A DNA stretch of 64,000 nucleotides from positions 37,033-101,032 of the forward strand of contig NZ_JMPI01000014.1 of the NCBI RefSeq assembly GCF_000735355.1, in the 5' to 3' direction. The notes under the pieces were generated by a model. The model searched no databases and was not told the origin of the DNA. It saw only the letters and a program-made list of their open reading frames with translations. Of the stretch, positions 12,062 to 24,205 are shown piece by piece. The number at the start of each line of letters is the position of its first letter. Within the stretch, counting starts at the first letter, position 1. Origin of the DNA: Buttiauxella agrestis ATCC 33320 (lineage in GTDB: Bacteria > Pseudomonadota > Gammaproteobacteria > Enterobacterales > Enterobacteriaceae). A program made the translations under genes and the position numbers.

Positions 12062-13535
12062 TTTGCGCGACCTTCTCGCTCCGTGGGTGCCAGAGTTGCC
12101 TTCGAGAGTACTGCGAGAAATGACACTCGATAGCCGCGTGGCGGCTTCGGGCGACCTTTTTGTGGCTATAGTCGGTCATCAGGCGGACGGGCGTCGATAT
12201 ATCCCGCAGGCAATAGCGCAAGGTGTGGCCGCTGTTGTTGCTGAAGCTGAAGGCGAGGCAACTGACGGCGAAATCCGTGAAATGCACGGTGTGCCCGTGA
12301 TTTATCTGAGCCAACTGCATCAACGTCTTTCTGCTCTGGCTGGGCGTTTTTACCACCAGCCCTCGAGCGCGTTGCGCCTGGTTGGCGTAACTGGCACTAA
12401 CGGCAAAACCACTACGGCTCAATTGCTGGCGCAGTGGAGCCAGTTATTAGGCGAAACCAGTGCGGTGATGGGTACCGTGGGCAATGGCCTGCTGGGTCAA
12501 GTCAAACCTACCGAAAATACCACTGGCTCTGCCGTCGATGTACAGCAAGTGCTTGCTAACCTGGCTGAACAGGGGGCGAGCTTTGCCGCAATGGAAGTTT
12601 CTTCCCATGGCCTGGTTCAGCACCGGGTTGCTGCACTGAAATTTGCCGCTAGCGTGTTCACTAACCTGAGCCGCGATCACCTTGATTACCATGGCGATAT
12701 GGCGGGCTATGAAGCGGCTAAATGGCTGCTGTTTTCAGAACACGATTACGGCCATGCCGTTATTAATGCTGATGATGAAGTCGGACGCAAATGGCTGGCG
12801 CGTTTGCCTGATGCCGTTGCGGTTACGATGGAAAACAATTTACAGCCTGACTGTCGTGGCCGCTGGTTGAAAGCAACCAATGTGCATTATCACGACGGCG
12901 GGGCGACCGTTCAGTTCAGTTCCTCCTGGGGTGACGGGGAAATTGAAAGCCGCCTGATGGGGGCTTTTAACGTCAGCAATCTGTTATTGGCGCTCGCGAC
13001 TTTGCTGGTTCTTGAGTACCCAATCGACGAACTGCTGAAAACGGCACCAAGCCTGCAGCCTGTTTGCGGTCGCATGGAAGTATTCAGTGCTCCGGGTAAA
13101 CCGACAGTGGTGGTGGATTATGCCCACACGCCGGATGCCCTTGAAAAAGCATTACAAGCCGCTCGTTTACATTGCAGCGGCAAGCTGTGGTGTGTGTTCG
13201 GATGCGGCGGTGACCGCGATAAAGGCAAGCGCCCAATTATGGGTGGCATAGCCGAGCAATATGCGGATGTAGTGGTCGTTACCGATGACAACCCGCGTAC
13301 TGAAGAGCCGAAAGCCATTGTTGCCGATATCCTAGTTGGCATGCTGGATGCGGGCCGTGCTCATGTGGTTTCCGGGCGCGCCGAAGCGGTAACAAACGCC
13401 ATTATGCAGGCGAAAGAGAATGATGTGGTTCTGGTGGCAGGCAAAGGTCACGAGGATTATCAGATTGTTGGAACGCAGCGCCTGGATTACTCCGACCGCA
13501 TTACCGCCGCTCGCTTGTTGGGGGTTTTGGCATGA
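12048..13535 (+). CDS. murE: UDP-MurNAc-tripeptide synthetase (meso-diaminopimelate-adding)
   Basis: Mur ligase adding meso-diaminopimelate to UDP-MurNAc-L-Ala-D-Glu. The 495 residues start at GTG 12048, preceded by AGGGATCAGG, and overlap ftsI by 14 bp as in E. coli; the ATG at 12036 lies where the ribosome site should be. The ATP loop is [11 protein letters not shown], the carbamylated-lysine region follows, and the DNPR motif near residue 410 ([10 protein letters not shown]) specifies diaminopimelate rather than lysine. It overlaps murF by four bases. Confidence 0.97.
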   Translation: MADRNLRDLLAPWVPELPSRVLREMTLDSRVAASGDLFVAIVGHQADGRRYIPQAIAQGVAAVVAEAEGEATDGEIREMHGVPVIYLSQLHQRLSALAGRFYHQPSSALRLVGVTGTNGKTTTAQLLAQWSQLLGETSAVMGTVGNGLLGQVKPTENTTGSAVDVQQVLANLAEQGASFAAMEVSSHGLVQHRVAALKFAASVFTNLSRDHLDYHGDMAGYEAAKWLLFSEHDYGHAVINADDEVGRKWLARLPDAVAVTMENNLQPDCRGRWLKATNVHYHDGGATVQFSSSWGDGEIESRLMGAFNVSNLLLALATLLVLEYPIDELLKTAPSLQPVCGRMEVFSAPGKPTVVVDYAHTPDALEKALQAARLHCSGKLWCVFGCGGDRDKGKRPIMGGIAEQYADVVVVTDDNPRTEEPKAIVADILVGMLDAGRAHVVSGRAEAVTNAIMQAKENDVVLVAGKGHEDYQIVGTQRLDYSDRITAARLLGVLA

Positions 13536-14890
13536 TTCGCGTTTCCTTGAGCCAACTTGCCACTGTCCTGAATGGAGAGTTGCATGGTGCAGATGCTGAC
13601 ATTATTGATGTCACCACGGACACGCGCAAACTCACGCCAGGGTGTCTGTTCGTTGCACTGAAAGGTGAACGTTTTGATGCTCACGATTTTGCGCAAGATG
13701 CAGTGAACGGCAGGGCAGGGGCGTTGTTGGTTAGCCGTAAGTTGGATGTGAATGTTCCACAGCTTGTGGTTGCTGATACGCACCAGGCATTCGGCGAATT
13801 GGCCGCATGGGTTCGCCAGCAAGTGCCAACGCGTATTGTTGCGCTGACCGGCTCTTCCGGCAAAACCTCCGTTAAAGAGATGACCGCCGCAATTTTGCGC
13901 CAGTGTGGCAACACGCTGTATACCGCAGGCAACCTCAATAACGATATCGGCGTGCCAATGACGCTGTTACGCCTGACGCCAGAATATGAATTTGCGGTTA
14001 TTGAGCTGGGTGCCAACCACCAGGGCGAAATTGCCTGGACGGTGAATCTTACCCGCCCGGAAGCAGCTTTGGTCAATAACCTCGCTGCGGCACACCTGGA
14101 AGGATTTGGTTCACTTGCCGGTGTTGCGAAAGCAAAAGGTGAGATTTTCGCAGGGCTGCCGGATAACGGTATCGCGATTCTCAATGCAGACAATAACGAC
14201 TGGCTGAACTGGCAAGAAGTGATTGGCGAACGCAAAACCTGGCGCTTCTCGCCAAATGCCACGGGCAGTGATTTTACTGCGACTAACGTGCATATCACTG
14301 TGCATGGCACTGAGTTCACCATCAAAACGCCGGTTGGCGATATAGACGTGACTTTACCGCTACCGGGTCGTCATAACATCGCCAACGCACTGGCGGCGAC
14401 CTCGCTTGCAATGGCTGTAGGTGCAACGCTCGAAGCGGTCAAAATTGGCCTTGCCGATCTTAAAGCCGTTCCTGGTCGTCTGTTCCCGATACAACTTTCT
14501 GAAAACCAACTTCTGCTTGATGACAGCTACAACGCCAACGTGGGATCGATGACTGCCGCCGCACAGGTGCTGTCTGAAATGCCGGGTTTTCGCGTGATGG
14601 TTGTCGGCGATATGGCTGAATTAGGTGAAGAATCTGTTGAGTGCCATCGCCAGGTCGGTGAGGCCGCAAAAGCATCAGGCATTGATTGTGTTTTAAGTGT
14701 AGGCGCACTGAGTGAAATTATCAGTCAAGCCTCTGAAGTTGGCGAACATTTTACCGATAAGCCTTCTTTAATCGTACGTCTGAAGGCGCTCATCGCCGAG
14801 CATTCAATGATAACTATTTTAGTGAAAGGTTCACGTAGTGCCGCTATGGAGCAGGTAGTACGCGCATTACAGGAGAATGGAACATGTTAG
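13532..14890 (+). CDS. murF: UDP-MurNAc-tripeptide–D-Ala-D-Ala ligase
   Basis: Adds the D-alanyl-D-alanine dipeptide, completing the cytoplasmic muropeptide precursor. The 452 residues equal E. coli. The N-terminal substrate domain carries [19 protein letters not shown], the ATP loop is [12 protein letters not shown], and the C-terminal domain has [13 protein letters not shown]. Starts and stops overlap both neighbours (ATGA with murE; 7 bp with mraY), which implies coupled translation. Confidence 0.97.
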   Translation: MIRVSLSQLATVLNGELHGADADIIDVTTDTRKLTPGCLFVALKGERFDAHDFAQDAVNGRAGALLVSRKLDVNVPQLVVADTHQAFGELAAWVRQQVPTRIVALTGSSGKTSVKEMTAAILRQCGNTLYTAGNLNNDIGVPMTLLRLTPEYEFAVIELGANHQGEIAWTVNLTRPEAALVNNLAAAHLEGFGSLAGVAKAKGEIFAGLPDNGIAILNADNNDWLNWQEVIGERKTWRFSPNATGSDFTATNVHITVHGTEFTIKTPVGDIDVTLPLPGRHNIANALAATSLAMAVGATLEAVKIGLADLKAVPGRLFPIQLSENQLLLDDSYNANVGSMTAAAQVLSEMPGFRVMVVGDMAELGEESVECHRQVGEAAKASGIDCVLSVGALSEIISQASEVGEHFTDKPSLIVRLKALIAEHSMITILVKGSRSAAMEQVVRALQENGTC

Positions 14891-15966
14891 TTTGGCTGGC
14901 CGAACATTTGGTCAAATATTATTCCGGCTTTAACGTCTTTTCGTATCTGACGTTTCGCGCCATTGTCAGCCTGCTGACTGCTCTGTTCATCTCGTTATGG
15001 ATGGGGCCGCGCATGATTGCTCGTTTGCAGCAACTTTCTTTCGGCCAGGTTGTGCGTAACGACGGTCCTGAATCCCATTTCAGCAAACGCGGAACGCCAA
15101 CCATGGGCGGGATTATGATCCTGACCTCCATTGTTATCTCCGTATTGATGTGGGCTTATCCGTCAAACCCGTACGTCTGGTGCGTGTTGTTTGTCCTGGT
15201 CGGCTACGGTGCGATTGGGTTTGTTGATGACTATCGCAAAGTCGTACGTAAAGACACCAAAGGTTTGATTGCTCGCTGGAAGTATTTCTGGATGTCCGTT
15301 ATCGCGTTGGCGGTAGCTTTCACGATGTACAGCGCAGGAAAAGGAACGCCAGCCACCGAGCTGGTTGTGCCGTTCTTTAAAGATGTGATGCCGCAACTTG
15401 GCCTGTTCTATGTGCTGCTGGCGTACTTCGTCATCGTTGGCACCGGGAATGCGGTTAACCTGACCGATGGCCTTGATGGCCTGGCGATTATGCCTACCGT
15501 GTTGGTGGCTGCGGGCTTTGCGCTGGTCGCCTGGGCTACGGGTAACATTAAGTTCGCCGGATATTTGCATATTCCTTATCTGCGACATGCTGGGGAGCTG
15601 GTTATCGTCTGTACGGCGATTGTTGGCGCAGGGCTGGGTTTCTTGTGGTTCAACACCTATCCGGCGCAAGTTTTCATGGGGGATGTTGGCTCTCTGGCTC
15701 TGGGCGGCGCGCTCGGAACCATCGCGGTACTGCTGCGTCAGGAATTCCTGTTAGTGATCATGGGCGGCGTGTTTGTGGTTGAAACGCTGTCGGTGATTTT
15801 GCAGGTCGGTTCCTTCAAATTGCGCGGACAGCGCATTTTCCGTATGGCCCCAATTCATCATCATTATGAATTGAAAGGTTGGCCGGAGCCGCGAGTCATT
15901 GTGCGCTTCTGGATTATTTCGCTGATGCTTGTTCTGATCGGCCTGGCTACCCTGAAGGTGCGTTAA
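14884..15966 (+). CDS. mraY: Phospho-MurNAc-pentapeptide translocase
   Basis: Integral membrane enzyme that makes lipid I by transferring phospho-MurNAc-pentapeptide to undecaprenyl phosphate. 360 residues with about ten hydrophobic segments, as in E. coli. Diagnostic cytoplasmic loops are present: the aspartate pair in [17 protein letters not shown] with the catalytic Asp, and [13 protein letters not shown]. The upstream overlap with murF and the 2-base gap to murD keep it inside the operon. Confidence 0.97.
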   Translation: MLVWLAEHLVKYYSGFNVFSYLTFRAIVSLLTALFISLWMGPRMIARLQQLSFGQVVRNDGPESHFSKRGTPTMGGIMILTSIVISVLMWAYPSNPYVWCVLFVLVGYGAIGFVDDYRKVVRKDTKGLIARWKYFWMSVIALAVAFTMYSAGKGTPATELVVPFFKDVMPQLGLFYVLLAYFVIVGTGNAVNLTDGLDGLAIMPTVLVAAGFALVAWATGNIKFAGYLHIPYLRHAGELVIVCTAIVGAGLGFLWFNTYPAQVFMGDVGSLALGGALGTIAVLLRQEFLLVIMGGVFVVETLSVILQVGSFKLRGQRIFRMAPIHHHYELKGWPEPRVIVRFWIISLMLVLIGLATLKVR

Positions 15967-15968
15967 CT

Positions 15969-17285
15969 ATGACTGATTACCAGGGTAAAAAAGTCGTCAT
16001 TATTGGATTGGGCCTCACCGGCCTGTCCTGTGTTGACTATTTCCTCGCACGTGGTGTGACACCGTGTGTGATGGACACCCGCATCTCGCCACCGGGTCTG
16101 GATAAATTGCCAGAATCGGTCGAGCGACATACTGGCTCACTCAACGAAGACTGGTTGTTAGCGGCTGACTTGATTGTTGCCAGCCCTGGTATTGCTATCG
16201 CCCATCCAGCCCTTAGCCGTGCGGCAGACGCTGGCGTTGAAATCGTGGGTGATATCGAACTGTTTTGTCGTGAAGCACAAGCGCCGATTGTGGCCATTAC
16301 CGGTTCCAACGGTAAAAGTACCGTCACGACTTTAGTCGGTGAAATGGCTAAAGCGGCTGGCGTGAATGTGGGCGTAGGTGGAAACATCGGCTTACCTGCA
16401 CTGATGCTGCTTGATCCAAACCGCGAGCTTTATGTACTCGAATTATCCAGCTTCCAGCTAGAAACCACCTCAAGCCTGAAAGCGGCTGCGGCGACCATTC
16501 TTAACGTCACCGAAGATCATATGGATAGATATCCTTTCGGGCTGCAACAGTATCGAGCCGCTAAATTGCGCGTTTACGAAAACGCCGCAGTTTGCGTGGT
16601 GAATGCCGATGATGCACTGACGATGCCTGTACGTGGTGCAGATGTACGTTGCATTAGCTTTGGTGTGGATGTCGGCGATTACCACCTGAATCATCAGCAA
16701 GGCGATACCTGGCTGCGTGTGAAGGGCGAAAAAGTGCTGAACACCAAAGAAATGAAAATCGTGGGCCGACACAACTATACCAACGCACTTGCAGCGCTGG
16801 CACTGGCTGATGCCGTGAAACTCCCACGCTCCAGCAGTCTAAAAGCATTAACCACCTTTACAGGCCTGGCGCACCGCTTCCAGCTTGCATGGGAACGTAA
16901 CGGCGTGCGTTGGATTAACGACTCGAAAGCAACCAACGTCGGTAGCACAGAGGCGGCGCTGAACGGCTTGAAAGTGGAAGGTACATTGCACCTGTTATTG
17001 GGTGGCGATGGTAAATCTGCGGATTTCTCGTCCCTCAGCCAGTATCTGCAAGGCTCCGCAATTCGACTCTATTGTTTTGGCCGCGATGGAGCTGAACTTG
17101 CGGCACTGCGCCCTGATGTTGCCGAGCAAACTGAAACCATGGCTGAGGCGATGAAATTGATTGCCGCCCGTGTTCAACCGGGTGACATGGTTCTGTTATC
17201 ACCAGCATGCGCCAGCCTCGACCAGTTCAAAAACTTTGAACAGCGTGGTGACCAATTTACTCAACTTGCGAAGGAGCTTGGCTGA
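15969..17285 (+). CDS. murD: UDP-MurNAc-L-alanine–D-glutamate ligase
   Basis: Mur ligase adding D-glutamate. The 438 residues equal E. coli when started at ATG 15969; an in-frame ATG at 15879 would extend 30 residues back into mraY and gives a non-family N-terminus. A Rossmann-like UDP-binding start ([18 protein letters not shown]), the ATP loop [15 protein letters not shown], and the LAHRFQ/NDSKATN motifs of the Mur fold are visible. Its TGA shares one base with the ftsW ATG. Confidence 0.97.
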   Translation: MTDYQGKKVVIIGLGLTGLSCVDYFLARGVTPCVMDTRISPPGLDKLPESVERHTGSLNEDWLLAADLIVASPGIAIAHPALSRAADAGVEIVGDIELFCREAQAPIVAITGSNGKSTVTTLVGEMAKAAGVNVGVGGNIGLPALMLLDPNRELYVLELSSFQLETTSSLKAAAATILNVTEDHMDRYPFGLQQYRAAKLRVYENAAVCVVNADDALTMPVRGADVRCISFGVDVGDYHLNHQQGDTWLRVKGEKVLNTKEMKIVGRHNYTNALAALALADAVKLPRSSSLKALTTFTGLAHRFQLAWERNGVRWINDSKATNVGSTEAALNGLKVEGTLHLLLGGDGKSADFSSLSQYLQGSAIRLYCFGRDGAELAALRPDVAEQTETMAEAMKLIAARVQPGDMVLLSPACASLDQFKNFEQRGDQFTQLAKELG

Positions 17286-18529
17286 TGCGCTTATCTCTCC
17301 CTCGCCTGCGAATGCCACGAGTGCCAGGATTTGCCATCCTGAGCTGGCTGGCGTCGGCAGTTAAAGGCTGGGTGATGGGCACCAAAGAAGCCGACTCAAA
17401 TAACATCGTAATGTATGACCGCACGATGCTATGGCTGACTTTCGGGCTGGCGGCAGTCGGTTTCATTATGGTGACTTCTGCCTCCATGCCTGTAGGGCAG
17501 CGTCTGGCGAATGATCCGTTCCTGTTTGCCAAACGTGACGGTTTGTACATCATCCTGGCGTTTGCATTAGCGATGGTCACACTGCGTTTGCCGATGGATT
17601 TCTGGCAGCGCCACAGTACTGCAATGCTGCTGTTATCCATTGCGATGTTATTGATTGTACTGGTGGTCGGTAGCTCGGTTAACGGTGCGTCGCGTTGGAT
17701 TGCATTCGGCCCATTACGTATTCAGCCTGCAGAATTCACGAAGTTGTCGCTGTTCTGTTATCTCGCCAACTACCTGGTTCGTAAGGTAGATGAAGTGCGT
17801 AATAACCTACGCGGCTTCCTCAAACCGATGGGTGTGATCCTGGTATTAGCGGTGCTGCTTCTGGCGCAGCCTGACTTAGGTACGGTTGTTGTGTTGTTTG
17901 TGACGACACTGGCAATGCTGTTCCTGGCAGGGGCAAAACTTTGGCAGTTCCTGGCCATCATCGGCATGGGGATTTCTGCCGTCGTGCTGCTGATCCTCGC
18001 CGAACCGTATCGTATCCGCCGCGTAACGTCCTTCTGGAATCCGTGGGATGACCCGTTTGGCAGTGGATACCAGTTGACACAATCTCTGATGGCATTCGGT
18101 CGCGGGGAATTGTGGGGGCAGGGATTAGGTAATTCGGTTCAAAAACTCGAATATTTGCCGGAAGCACATACCGACTTCATCTTCTCTATCATCGGAGAGG
18201 AGCTCGGATATATCGGTGTGGTGCTGGCTTTATTGATGGTATTCTTCGTCGCTTTTCGTGCGATGTCCATCGGTAAACGTGCGTTAGAAATGGACCAGCG
18301 TTTTGCGGGCTTTTTGGGCTGCTCAATCGGGGTTTGGTTTAGTTTCCAGGCGCTGGTAAACGTTGGTGCGGCAGCAGGTATGTTGCCAACCAAAGGCCTG
18401 ACTTTGCCGCTTATCAGTTACGGTGGTTCGAGCCTGTTAATAATGTCTACAGCAATCATGATGTTGCTGCGAATTGATTATGAAACACGTCTGGCTAAAG
18501 CTCAGGCGTTTACGAAGGGTGTGCGATGA
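17285..18529 (+). CDS. ftsW: Septal peptidoglycan glycosyltransferase FtsW
   Basis: SEDS-family polymerase that works with FtsI at the septum. The 414 residues equal E. coli, with ten predicted hydrophobic segments after a cytoplasmic N-terminus. The conserved SEDS stretches are visible: [11 protein letters not shown], the large periplasmic loop with [20 protein letters not shown], and [15 protein letters not shown]. It overlaps murD by one base and murG by four. Confidence 0.97.
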   Translation: MRLSLPRLRMPRVPGFAILSWLASAVKGWVMGTKEADSNNIVMYDRTMLWLTFGLAAVGFIMVTSASMPVGQRLANDPFLFAKRDGLYIILAFALAMVTLRLPMDFWQRHSTAMLLLSIAMLLIVLVVGSSVNGASRWIAFGPLRIQPAEFTKLSLFCYLANYLVRKVDEVRNNLRGFLKPMGVILVLAVLLLAQPDLGTVVVLFVTTLAMLFLAGAKLWQFLAIIGMGISAVVLLILAEPYRIRRVTSFWNPWDDPFGSGYQLTQSLMAFGRGELWGQGLGNSVQKLEYLPEAHTDFIFSIIGEELGYIGVVLALLMVFFVAFRAMSIGKRALEMDQRFAGFLGCSIGVWFSFQALVNVGAAAGMLPTKGLTLPLISYGGSSLLIMSTAIMMLLRIDYETRLAKAQAFTKGVR

Positions 18530-19593
18530 ATAATCAAACCCGGCGGTTAATGGTGATGGCGGGCGGGACTGGCGGGCATGTGTTCCCGGGTCTTGCTGTC
18601 GCGCATCACTTAATGGCTCAGGGCTGGCAAGTGCGCTGGCTCGGAACCGTCGATCGTATGGAAGCAGATTTAGTTCCGAAGCATGGAATCGAGATCGACT
18701 TTATTCGTATTTCAGGTTTGCGTGGTAAAGGCCTGAAGGCAATGTTGCTGGCTCCGGTGCGTATTTTCAACGCCTGGCGTCAGGCGCGGGCCATCATGAA
18801 AGCCTATCGCCCGGATGTGGTACTCGGAATGGGGGGTTATGTTTCAGGCCCTGGCGGCCTTGCGGCATGGTCACTCGGTATTCCGGTGGTATTGCATGAG
18901 CAAAATGGCATTGCTGGTTTAACCAATAAATGGTTGTCAAAAATTGCCAAAAAGGTCATGCAGGCGTTCCCTGGCGCCTTTCCGAATGCGGACGTAGTGG
19001 GTAATCCGGTGCGTACCGATGTATTAGCGCTGCCATTACCACAAGAACGTTTTGCGGGTCGTGAAGGCCCAGTCCGAGTTTTAGTGGTGGGTGGTTCGCA
19101 GGGCGCTCGGGTACTGAACCAGACGATGCCGCAAGTGGCGGGTCGTTTGGGCGATGCCATTACTATCTGGCACCAGTCAGGTAAAGGTGGCGAAGAGTTT
19201 GTTAAGAAAGGCTATGCAGAAGCCGGGCAGCCTCAGCACAAAGTGACCGAATTTATTGATGATATGGCTGGCGCATATGCGTGGGCTGATGTCGTGGTGT
19301 GTCGCTCCGGTGCATTAACCGTCAGCGAAGTCGCGGCCGCAGGTTTACCTGCATTGTTTGTTCCCTTCCAGCACAAAGATCGGCAGCAATACTGGAATGC
19401 GCTGCCGTTGGAAAAGGCTGGAGCGGCAAAAATACTGGAGCAACCGCAGTTTACCGTGGATGCCGTTACCCAAACTCTCGCCGGGTGGGACAGAGCGACG
19501 TTATTGGCAATGGCCGAGCGTGCGCGTGCTGCATCCATTCCTGATGCCACAGAGCGGGTAGCAAAAGAAGTGAGCGCCGCAGCACTGGCGTAA
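18526..19593 (+). CDS. murG: Lipid II synthase (GlcNAc transferase)
   Basis: Peripheral membrane GT28 enzyme converting lipid I to lipid II on the cytoplasmic face. The 355 residues equal E. coli. The N-terminal acceptor domain carries the glycine-rich [16 protein letters not shown]; the C-terminal UDP-GlcNAc domain carries [11 protein letters not shown] and the [18 protein letters not shown] loop. The start overlaps the ftsW stop by ATGA. A 66-base gap, the longest so far in the cluster, separates it from murC. Confidence 0.97.
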   Translation: MNNQTRRLMVMAGGTGGHVFPGLAVAHHLMAQGWQVRWLGTVDRMEADLVPKHGIEIDFIRISGLRGKGLKAMLLAPVRIFNAWRQARAIMKAYRPDVVLGMGGYVSGPGGLAAWSLGIPVVLHEQNGIAGLTNKWLSKIAKKVMQAFPGAFPNADVVGNPVRTDVLALPLPQERFAGREGPVRVLVVGGSQGARVLNQTMPQVAGRLGDAITIWHQSGKGGEEFVKKGYAEAGQPQHKVTEFIDDMAGAYAWADVVVCRSGALTVSEVAAAGLPALFVPFQHKDRQQYWNALPLEKAGAAKILEQPQFTVDAVTQTLAGWDRATLLAMAERARAASIPDATERVAKEVSAAALA

Positions 19594-19659
19594 TCATTGT
19601 GGGCGGACTGTTGCCCATGAATATTTGAAGTAATGGCGTTTGACGCTGCAGGTTAGAGA

Positions 19660-21135
19660 ATGAATACACAACAACTGGCGAAACTGCGTTCTATCGTGCC
19701 CGAGATGCGTCGCGTCCGGCATATTCACTTTGTTGGCATCGGCGGCGCCGGTATGGGCGGTATTGCTGAAGTTTTAGCTAACGAAGGTTATCAAATCAGC
19801 GGGTCTGATTTGGCACCGAACCCGGTCACGCAGCAGTTGTCGGCGCTGGGCGCCACGATTTATTTCAACCATCGCCCTGAAAATGTGTTGGATGCGAGCG
19901 TTGTGGTGGTATCCACCGCAATCTCAATGGATAACCCGGAAATTGTTGCCGCTCATGAAGCGCGTATCCCGGTTATTCGTCGTGCTGAAATGCTGGCCGA
20001 GTTGATGCGTTTTCGTCACGGCATCGCTATTGCGGGTACGCACGGCAAAACAACCACTACGGCGATGGTTTCCAGTATTTATGCAGAAGCAGGGCTTGAT
20101 CCTACTTTTGTGAACGGTGGCCTGGTTAAAGCCGCGGGAACCCATGCTCGCCTGGGTCACAGCCGTTATCTGATTGCTGAAGCAGATGAAAGTGATGCGT
20201 CATTCCTTCATCTGCAACCGATGGTTTCAGTGGTAACGAATATCGAAGCTGACCACATGGATACCTACCAGGGCGACTTCGAGAATTTAAAGCAGACGTT
20301 TATTAACTTCCTGCACAACCTGCCGTTTTATGGTCTGGCTGTGATGTGTGTAGACGATCCAGTTATTCGTGAATTGCTGCCACGTGTGGGTCGCAAGATC
20401 ACCACTTACGGTTTCAGCGAAGATGCAGATGTTCGCATTGAAAACTACCAGCAGAAAGGGCCGCAAGGGCATTTCACGATTGTGCGTCAGGATAAACCTG
20501 CTCTGCATGTGACGCTGAATGCGCCGGGCCGCCACAACGCATTAAACGCGGCGGCAGCGGTCTCTGTTGCGACAGAAGAAGGCATTGATGACGAGGACAT
20601 TCTGCGCGCGCTGGAGAGCTTCCAGGGAACCGGGCGTCGCTTTGATTTCCTCGGTGAATATCCGTTAGCGCCAGTAAATGGTAAAGAAGGCAGTGCCATG
20701 CTGGTGGATGACTACGGTCACCATCCGACAGAAGTGGATGCCACAATTAAAGCGGCTCGTGCAGGTTGGCCGGATAAAAATCTGGTGATGATCTTCCAGC
20801 CGCACCGTTATACGCGTACCCGTGATTTGTACGACGACTTTGCTAACGTATTGTCGCAAGTGGATTCCTTGTTGATGCTGGACGTTTATGCTGCGGGTGA
20901 AGCGGCTATTCCTGGCGCTGACAGCCGTTCATTGTGCCGTACTATCCGTGGACGCGGAAAAGTTGATCCCATTCTGGTGCCGGATGCGAACCAGATCGCT
21001 GATATGTTGTCTCCGATCTTGTCGGGAAATGATTTGATCCTGGTGCAAGGTGCAGGAAATGTCGGGAAAGTTGCCAGAAACCTGGCTGAATGCAAATTGC
21101 AGTCCCACACTAAGGAGGGAGACCAACATGGCTGA
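19660..21135 (+). CDS. murC: UDP-MurNAc–L-alanine ligase
   Basis: First Mur ligase, adding L-alanine to UDP-MurNAc. The 491 residues equal E. coli. The N-terminal dinucleotide-like loop is [14 protein letters not shown], the ATP loop is [11 protein letters not shown], and the C-terminal domain has [10 protein letters not shown] and [15 protein letters not shown]. The start is an ATG at 19660 after GGTTAGAG. The end overlaps ddlB by eight bases. Confidence 0.97.
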   Translation: MNTQQLAKLRSIVPEMRRVRHIHFVGIGGAGMGGIAEVLANEGYQISGSDLAPNPVTQQLSALGATIYFNHRPENVLDASVVVVSTAISMDNPEIVAAHEARIPVIRRAEMLAELMRFRHGIAIAGTHGKTTTTAMVSSIYAEAGLDPTFVNGGLVKAAGTHARLGHSRYLIAEADESDASFLHLQPMVSVVTNIEADHMDTYQGDFENLKQTFINFLHNLPFYGLAVMCVDDPVIRELLPRVGRKITTYGFSEDADVRIENYQQKGPQGHFTIVRQDKPALHVTLNAPGRHNALNAAAAVSVATEEGIDDEDILRALESFQGTGRRFDFLGEYPLAPVNGKEGSAMLVDDYGHHPTEVDATIKAARAGWPDKNLVMIFQPHRYTRTRDLYDDFANVLSQVDSLLMLDVYAAGEAAIPGADSRSLCRTIRGRGKVDPILVPDANQIADMLSPILSGNDLILVQGAGNVGKVARNLAECKLQSHTKEGDQHG

Positions 21136-22048
21136 GAAAATCGCTGTCCTGCTGGGCGGGACTTCCGCTGAGCGTGAGGTGTCATTGCAATCAGGTGCTG
21201 CGGTACTCGCAGGCCTGCGTGAAGCTGGAATTGATGCGCACGAAGTTGACCCGAAAGACACACCAGTCACTGAGCTGAAAGCGCAGGGTTTCGACAAAGT
21301 CTTCATTGCCTTACACGGCCGTGGTGGAGAAGACGGCACCCTGCAAGGGTTGCTGGAATTTCTGAAATTGCCTTATACCGGCAGCGGCGTGATGGCTTCA
21401 TCTATCTCCATGGATAAGCTGCGTACCAAATTGCTGTGGAAAGGTGCTGATTTACCTGTCGCTCCGTGGGTTGCACTCACGCGCCGTGATGTCGAAGCCG
21501 GTATTTCTGCAACCACAGTAGAACAGATTGCAGGCTTAGGGATGCCAGTCATCGTTAAGCCAAGCCGTGAAGGCTCAAGCGTGGGTATGTCTAAGGTTGA
21601 TAATGTTTCAGCCCTGCCTGCAGCGCTTGAATTGGCCTTTGAACACGACGAAGAAATTCTGATCGAGAAGTGGCTCAGTGGCCCTGAGTACACGGTTGCG
21701 ATTGTTGGCGAAGAAATATTACCGTCAATTCGTATCCAACCCGCTGGAATTTTCTATGATTATGAGGCGAAGTATCTCTCTGATGAGACACAATATTTCT
21801 GCCCGGGTGGTTTAATCGAACAACGCGAGCAAGAATTACAGGCTTTAGTGCTGCAAGCCTGGCAAGTTTTGGGGTGCAGCGGTTGGGGACGCGTAGACGT
21901 CATGCTGGATAGTGACGGCCAGTTTTACTTACTGGAAGTGAACACTTCTCCGGGCATGACCAGCCACAGTCTGGTGCCAATGGCGGCACGTCAGGCTGGG
22001 ATGACATTCTCGCAACTGGTAGTGCGGATTCTGGAGTTGGCAGACTGA
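21128..22048 (+). CDS. ddlB: D-alanine–D-alanine ligase B
   Basis: ATP-grasp enzyme that makes the D-Ala-D-Ala dipeptide used by MurF. 306 residues with start ATG 21128 after AAGGAGGGAG, a strong ribosome site inside the murC end; the earlier ATG at 21050 is within murC and rejected. The N-terminal substrate domain is [13 protein letters not shown], the ATP-grasp core contains [12 protein letters not shown], and the C-terminus contains [16 protein letters not shown]. It is followed directly by ftsQ. Confidence 0.97.
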   Translation: MAEKIAVLLGGTSAEREVSLQSGAAVLAGLREAGIDAHEVDPKDTPVTELKAQGFDKVFIALHGRGGEDGTLQGLLEFLKLPYTGSGVMASSISMDKLRTKLLWKGADLPVAPWVALTRRDVEAGISATTVEQIAGLGMPVIVKPSREGSSVGMSKVDNVSALPAALELAFEHDEEILIEKWLSGPEYTVAIVGEEILPSIRIQPAGIFYDYEAKYLSDETQYFCPGGLIEQREQELQALVLQAWQVLGCSGWGRVDVMLDSDGQFYLLEVNTSPGMTSHSLVPMAARQAGMTFSQLVVRILELAD

Positions 22049-22049
22049 T

Positions 22050-22883
22050 ATGTCGCAAGCAGCTCTGAATGCGCGTAATCGCCAGGAAGAAGAAGAAACC
22101 AGTTCTCGTCGCAGTAACGGTGGGCGACTGGCCGGGATTATTTTCCTGAGCGCAGTACTGTTTACGGTATTTATCGGCGGCTGGATTGTGGTCGGCTGGA
22201 TGGAAGATGCACAGCGGTTGCCATTGTCTAAGTTAGTGGTTACTGGTGAACGGCATTACACCCGTAACGATGATATTCGCCAGTCAATTCTGGCACTGGG
22301 GCCACCGGGCACCTTTATGACCCAGGATGTGAATATCATCCAGCAGCAAATTGAACGTTTGCCATGGATCAAGCAGGCGAGCGTGAGAAAGCAATGGCCA
22401 GACGAATTGAAGATTCATCTGGTTGAATATGTGCCTATAGCGCGCTGGAATGATCAACATATGATTGATGCGCAAGGAAATGCGTTCAGTGTTCCAGCAG
22501 AAAGAGCCACAAAGCAGACTTTACCTATGTTATCCGGGCCAGAAGGCAGTGAAGGTGAAGTCTTGCAAGGTTACCGCGCAATGGGCGACGTGCTGGCAAA
22601 GGATAAATTTACGTTGAAAGAAGCGGCAATGACCGCTCGGCGCTCCTGGCAATTGACGCTAAATAATGGCATCAAACTTAATTTAGGTCGGGGCGAAACA
22701 ATGAAACGCCTGAGTCGTTTTGTAGAACTTTACCCGGTTCTGCAGCAGCAAGAGCAAGCCGACAATAAAAGGATTAGTTATGTCGACCTGCGTTATGACT
22801 CCGGCGCGGCAGTAGGTTGGCAGCCCGCTCCCGTAGAGGAATCTAATCCTAATCAGCAACAGAATCAGGCACAGGCAGAATAA
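22050..22883 (+). CDS. ftsQ: Cell division protein FtsQ
   Basis: Bitopic divisome scaffold that recruits FtsL/FtsB. 277 residues, one longer than E. coli. A basic cytoplasmic tail ([17 protein letters not shown]) precedes a membrane segment (about 28–50); a POTRA domain with [15 protein letters not shown] and the beta domain that binds FtsB follow. The tail ends in a Gln/Asn-rich stretch. The start ATG is one base after the ddlB stop; ftsA begins two bases after its own stop. Confidence 0.97.
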   Translation: MSQAALNARNRQEEEETSSRRSNGGRLAGIIFLSAVLFTVFIGGWIVVGWMEDAQRLPLSKLVVTGERHYTRNDDIRQSILALGPPGTFMTQDVNIIQQQIERLPWIKQASVRKQWPDELKIHLVEYVPIARWNDQHMIDAQGNAFSVPAERATKQTLPMLSGPEGSEGEVLQGYRAMGDVLAKDKFTLKEAAMTARRSWQLTLNNGIKLNLGRGETMKRLSRFVELYPVLQQQEQADNKRISYVDLRYDSGAAVGWQPAPVEESNPNQQQNQAQAE

Positions 22884-22885
22884 CA

Positions 22886-24142
22886 ATGATCAAGGCGACG
22901 GACAGAAAACTGGTAGTAGGACTGGAGATCGGTACCGCAAAGGTTGCCGCTTTAGTAGGGGAAGTTCTGCCTGACGGTATGGTCAATATTATTGGCGTGG
23001 GTAGTTGCCCATCGCGTGGTATGGACAAAGGTGGCGTAAACGATCTCGAATCAGTCGTAAAATGCGTTCAGCGCGCGATTGATCAGGCCGAATTAATGGC
23101 GGATTGCCAGATATCTTCGGTCTACCTTGCGCTGTCAGGTAAACATATTAGCTGTCAAAACGAGATTGGCATGGTGCCAATTTCCGAAGAAGAAGTGACG
23201 CAGGAAGATGTAGAGAACGTTGTTCACACCGCGAAATCAGTACGCGTACGTGACGAACATCGTGTTTTGCACGTAATCCCGCAAGAATATGCAATTGACT
23301 ACCAGGAAGGCATCAAAAATCCTGTAGGTTTATCTGGTGTGCGCATGCAGGCTAAAGTGCACTTGATTACCTGCCATAACGACATGGCTAAAAACATCGT
23401 CAAAGCTGTTGAACGATGTGGTCTGAAAGTTGACCAACTGATCTTTGCAGGACTTGCAGCAAGCTATGCAGTTTTGACTGAAGATGAGCGTGAATTAGGG
23501 GTCTGCGTAGTCGATGTCGGTGGTGGTACAATGGATATCGCGGTCTACACTGGCGGCGCGTTGCGCCACACCAAAGTTATTCCTTATGCAGGGAACGTGG
23601 TGACCAGTGATATCGCTTATGCCTTCGGCACACCACCGAGTGATGCAGAAGCCATTAAAGTGCGTCATGGCTGCGCTCTGGGTTCGATTGTCGGTAAAGA
23701 TGAAAACGTGGAAGTGCCAAGCGTAGGCGGGCGTCCGCCACGTAGCCTGCAACGCCAGACGCTCGCAGAAGTTATCGAGCCACGTTATACCGAACTTCTG
23801 AATCTGGTAAACGAAGAGATTTTGCAATTACAAGAACAACTTCGCCAGCAAGGTGTGAAGCACCACCTGGCGGCGGGGATTGTACTAACGGGCGGCGCGG
23901 CGCAAATTGAAGGGCTGGCAGCCTGTGCGCAACGTGTGTTCCATACACAAGTTCGTATTGGACAACCGTTAAATATTACAGGCCTGACTGATTATGCCCA
24001 GGAGTCTTATTACTCCACAGCAGTCGGCTTGCTGCACTACGGGAAAGAAACACATCTCAGTGGTGAAGCAGAAGTGGAAAAACGCTCCTCTGTCGGCTCA
24101 TGGATTAAGCGAATCAACAGCTGGCTGAGAAAAGAGTTTTAA
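22886..24142 (+). CDS. ftsA: Cell division protein FtsA
   Basis: Actin-like protein that tethers FtsZ to the membrane. 418 residues, two fewer than E. coli, the difference being in the linker just before the C-terminal amphipathic helix (VEKRSSVGSWIKRINSWLRKEF). The first 180 residues look identical to E. coli. Actin-fold ATP motifs are GLEIGTAKVAALVGE, VVDVGGGTMDIAVY and VLTGGAAQIEG. The start at 22886 is ATG with a weak upstream ribosome site, as in E. coli. Confidence 0.98.
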   Translation: MIKATDRKLVVGLEIGTAKVAALVGEVLPDGMVNIIGVGSCPSRGMDKGGVNDLESVVKCVQRAIDQAELMADCQISSVYLALSGKHISCQNEIGMVPISEEEVTQEDVENVVHTAKSVRVRDEHRVLHVIPQEYAIDYQEGIKNPVGLSGVRMQAKVHLITCHNDMAKNIVKAVERCGLKVDQLIFAGLAASYAVLTEDERELGVCVVDVGGGTMDIAVYTGGALRHTKVIPYAGNVVTSDIAYAFGTPPSDAEAIKVRHGCALGSIVGKDENVEVPSVGGRPPRSLQRQTLAEVIEPRYTELLNLVNEEILQLQEQLRQQGVKHHLAAGIVLTGGAAQIEGLAACAQRVFHTQVRIGQPLNITGLTDYAQESYYSTAVGLLHYGKETHLSGEAEVEKRSSVGSWIKRINSWLRKEF

Positions 24143-24205
24143 TTTTTATAAGAGACCAGACAAAATTAGTGGTCTCAGGCGACAGGCACAAAACGGAGAG
24201 AAACT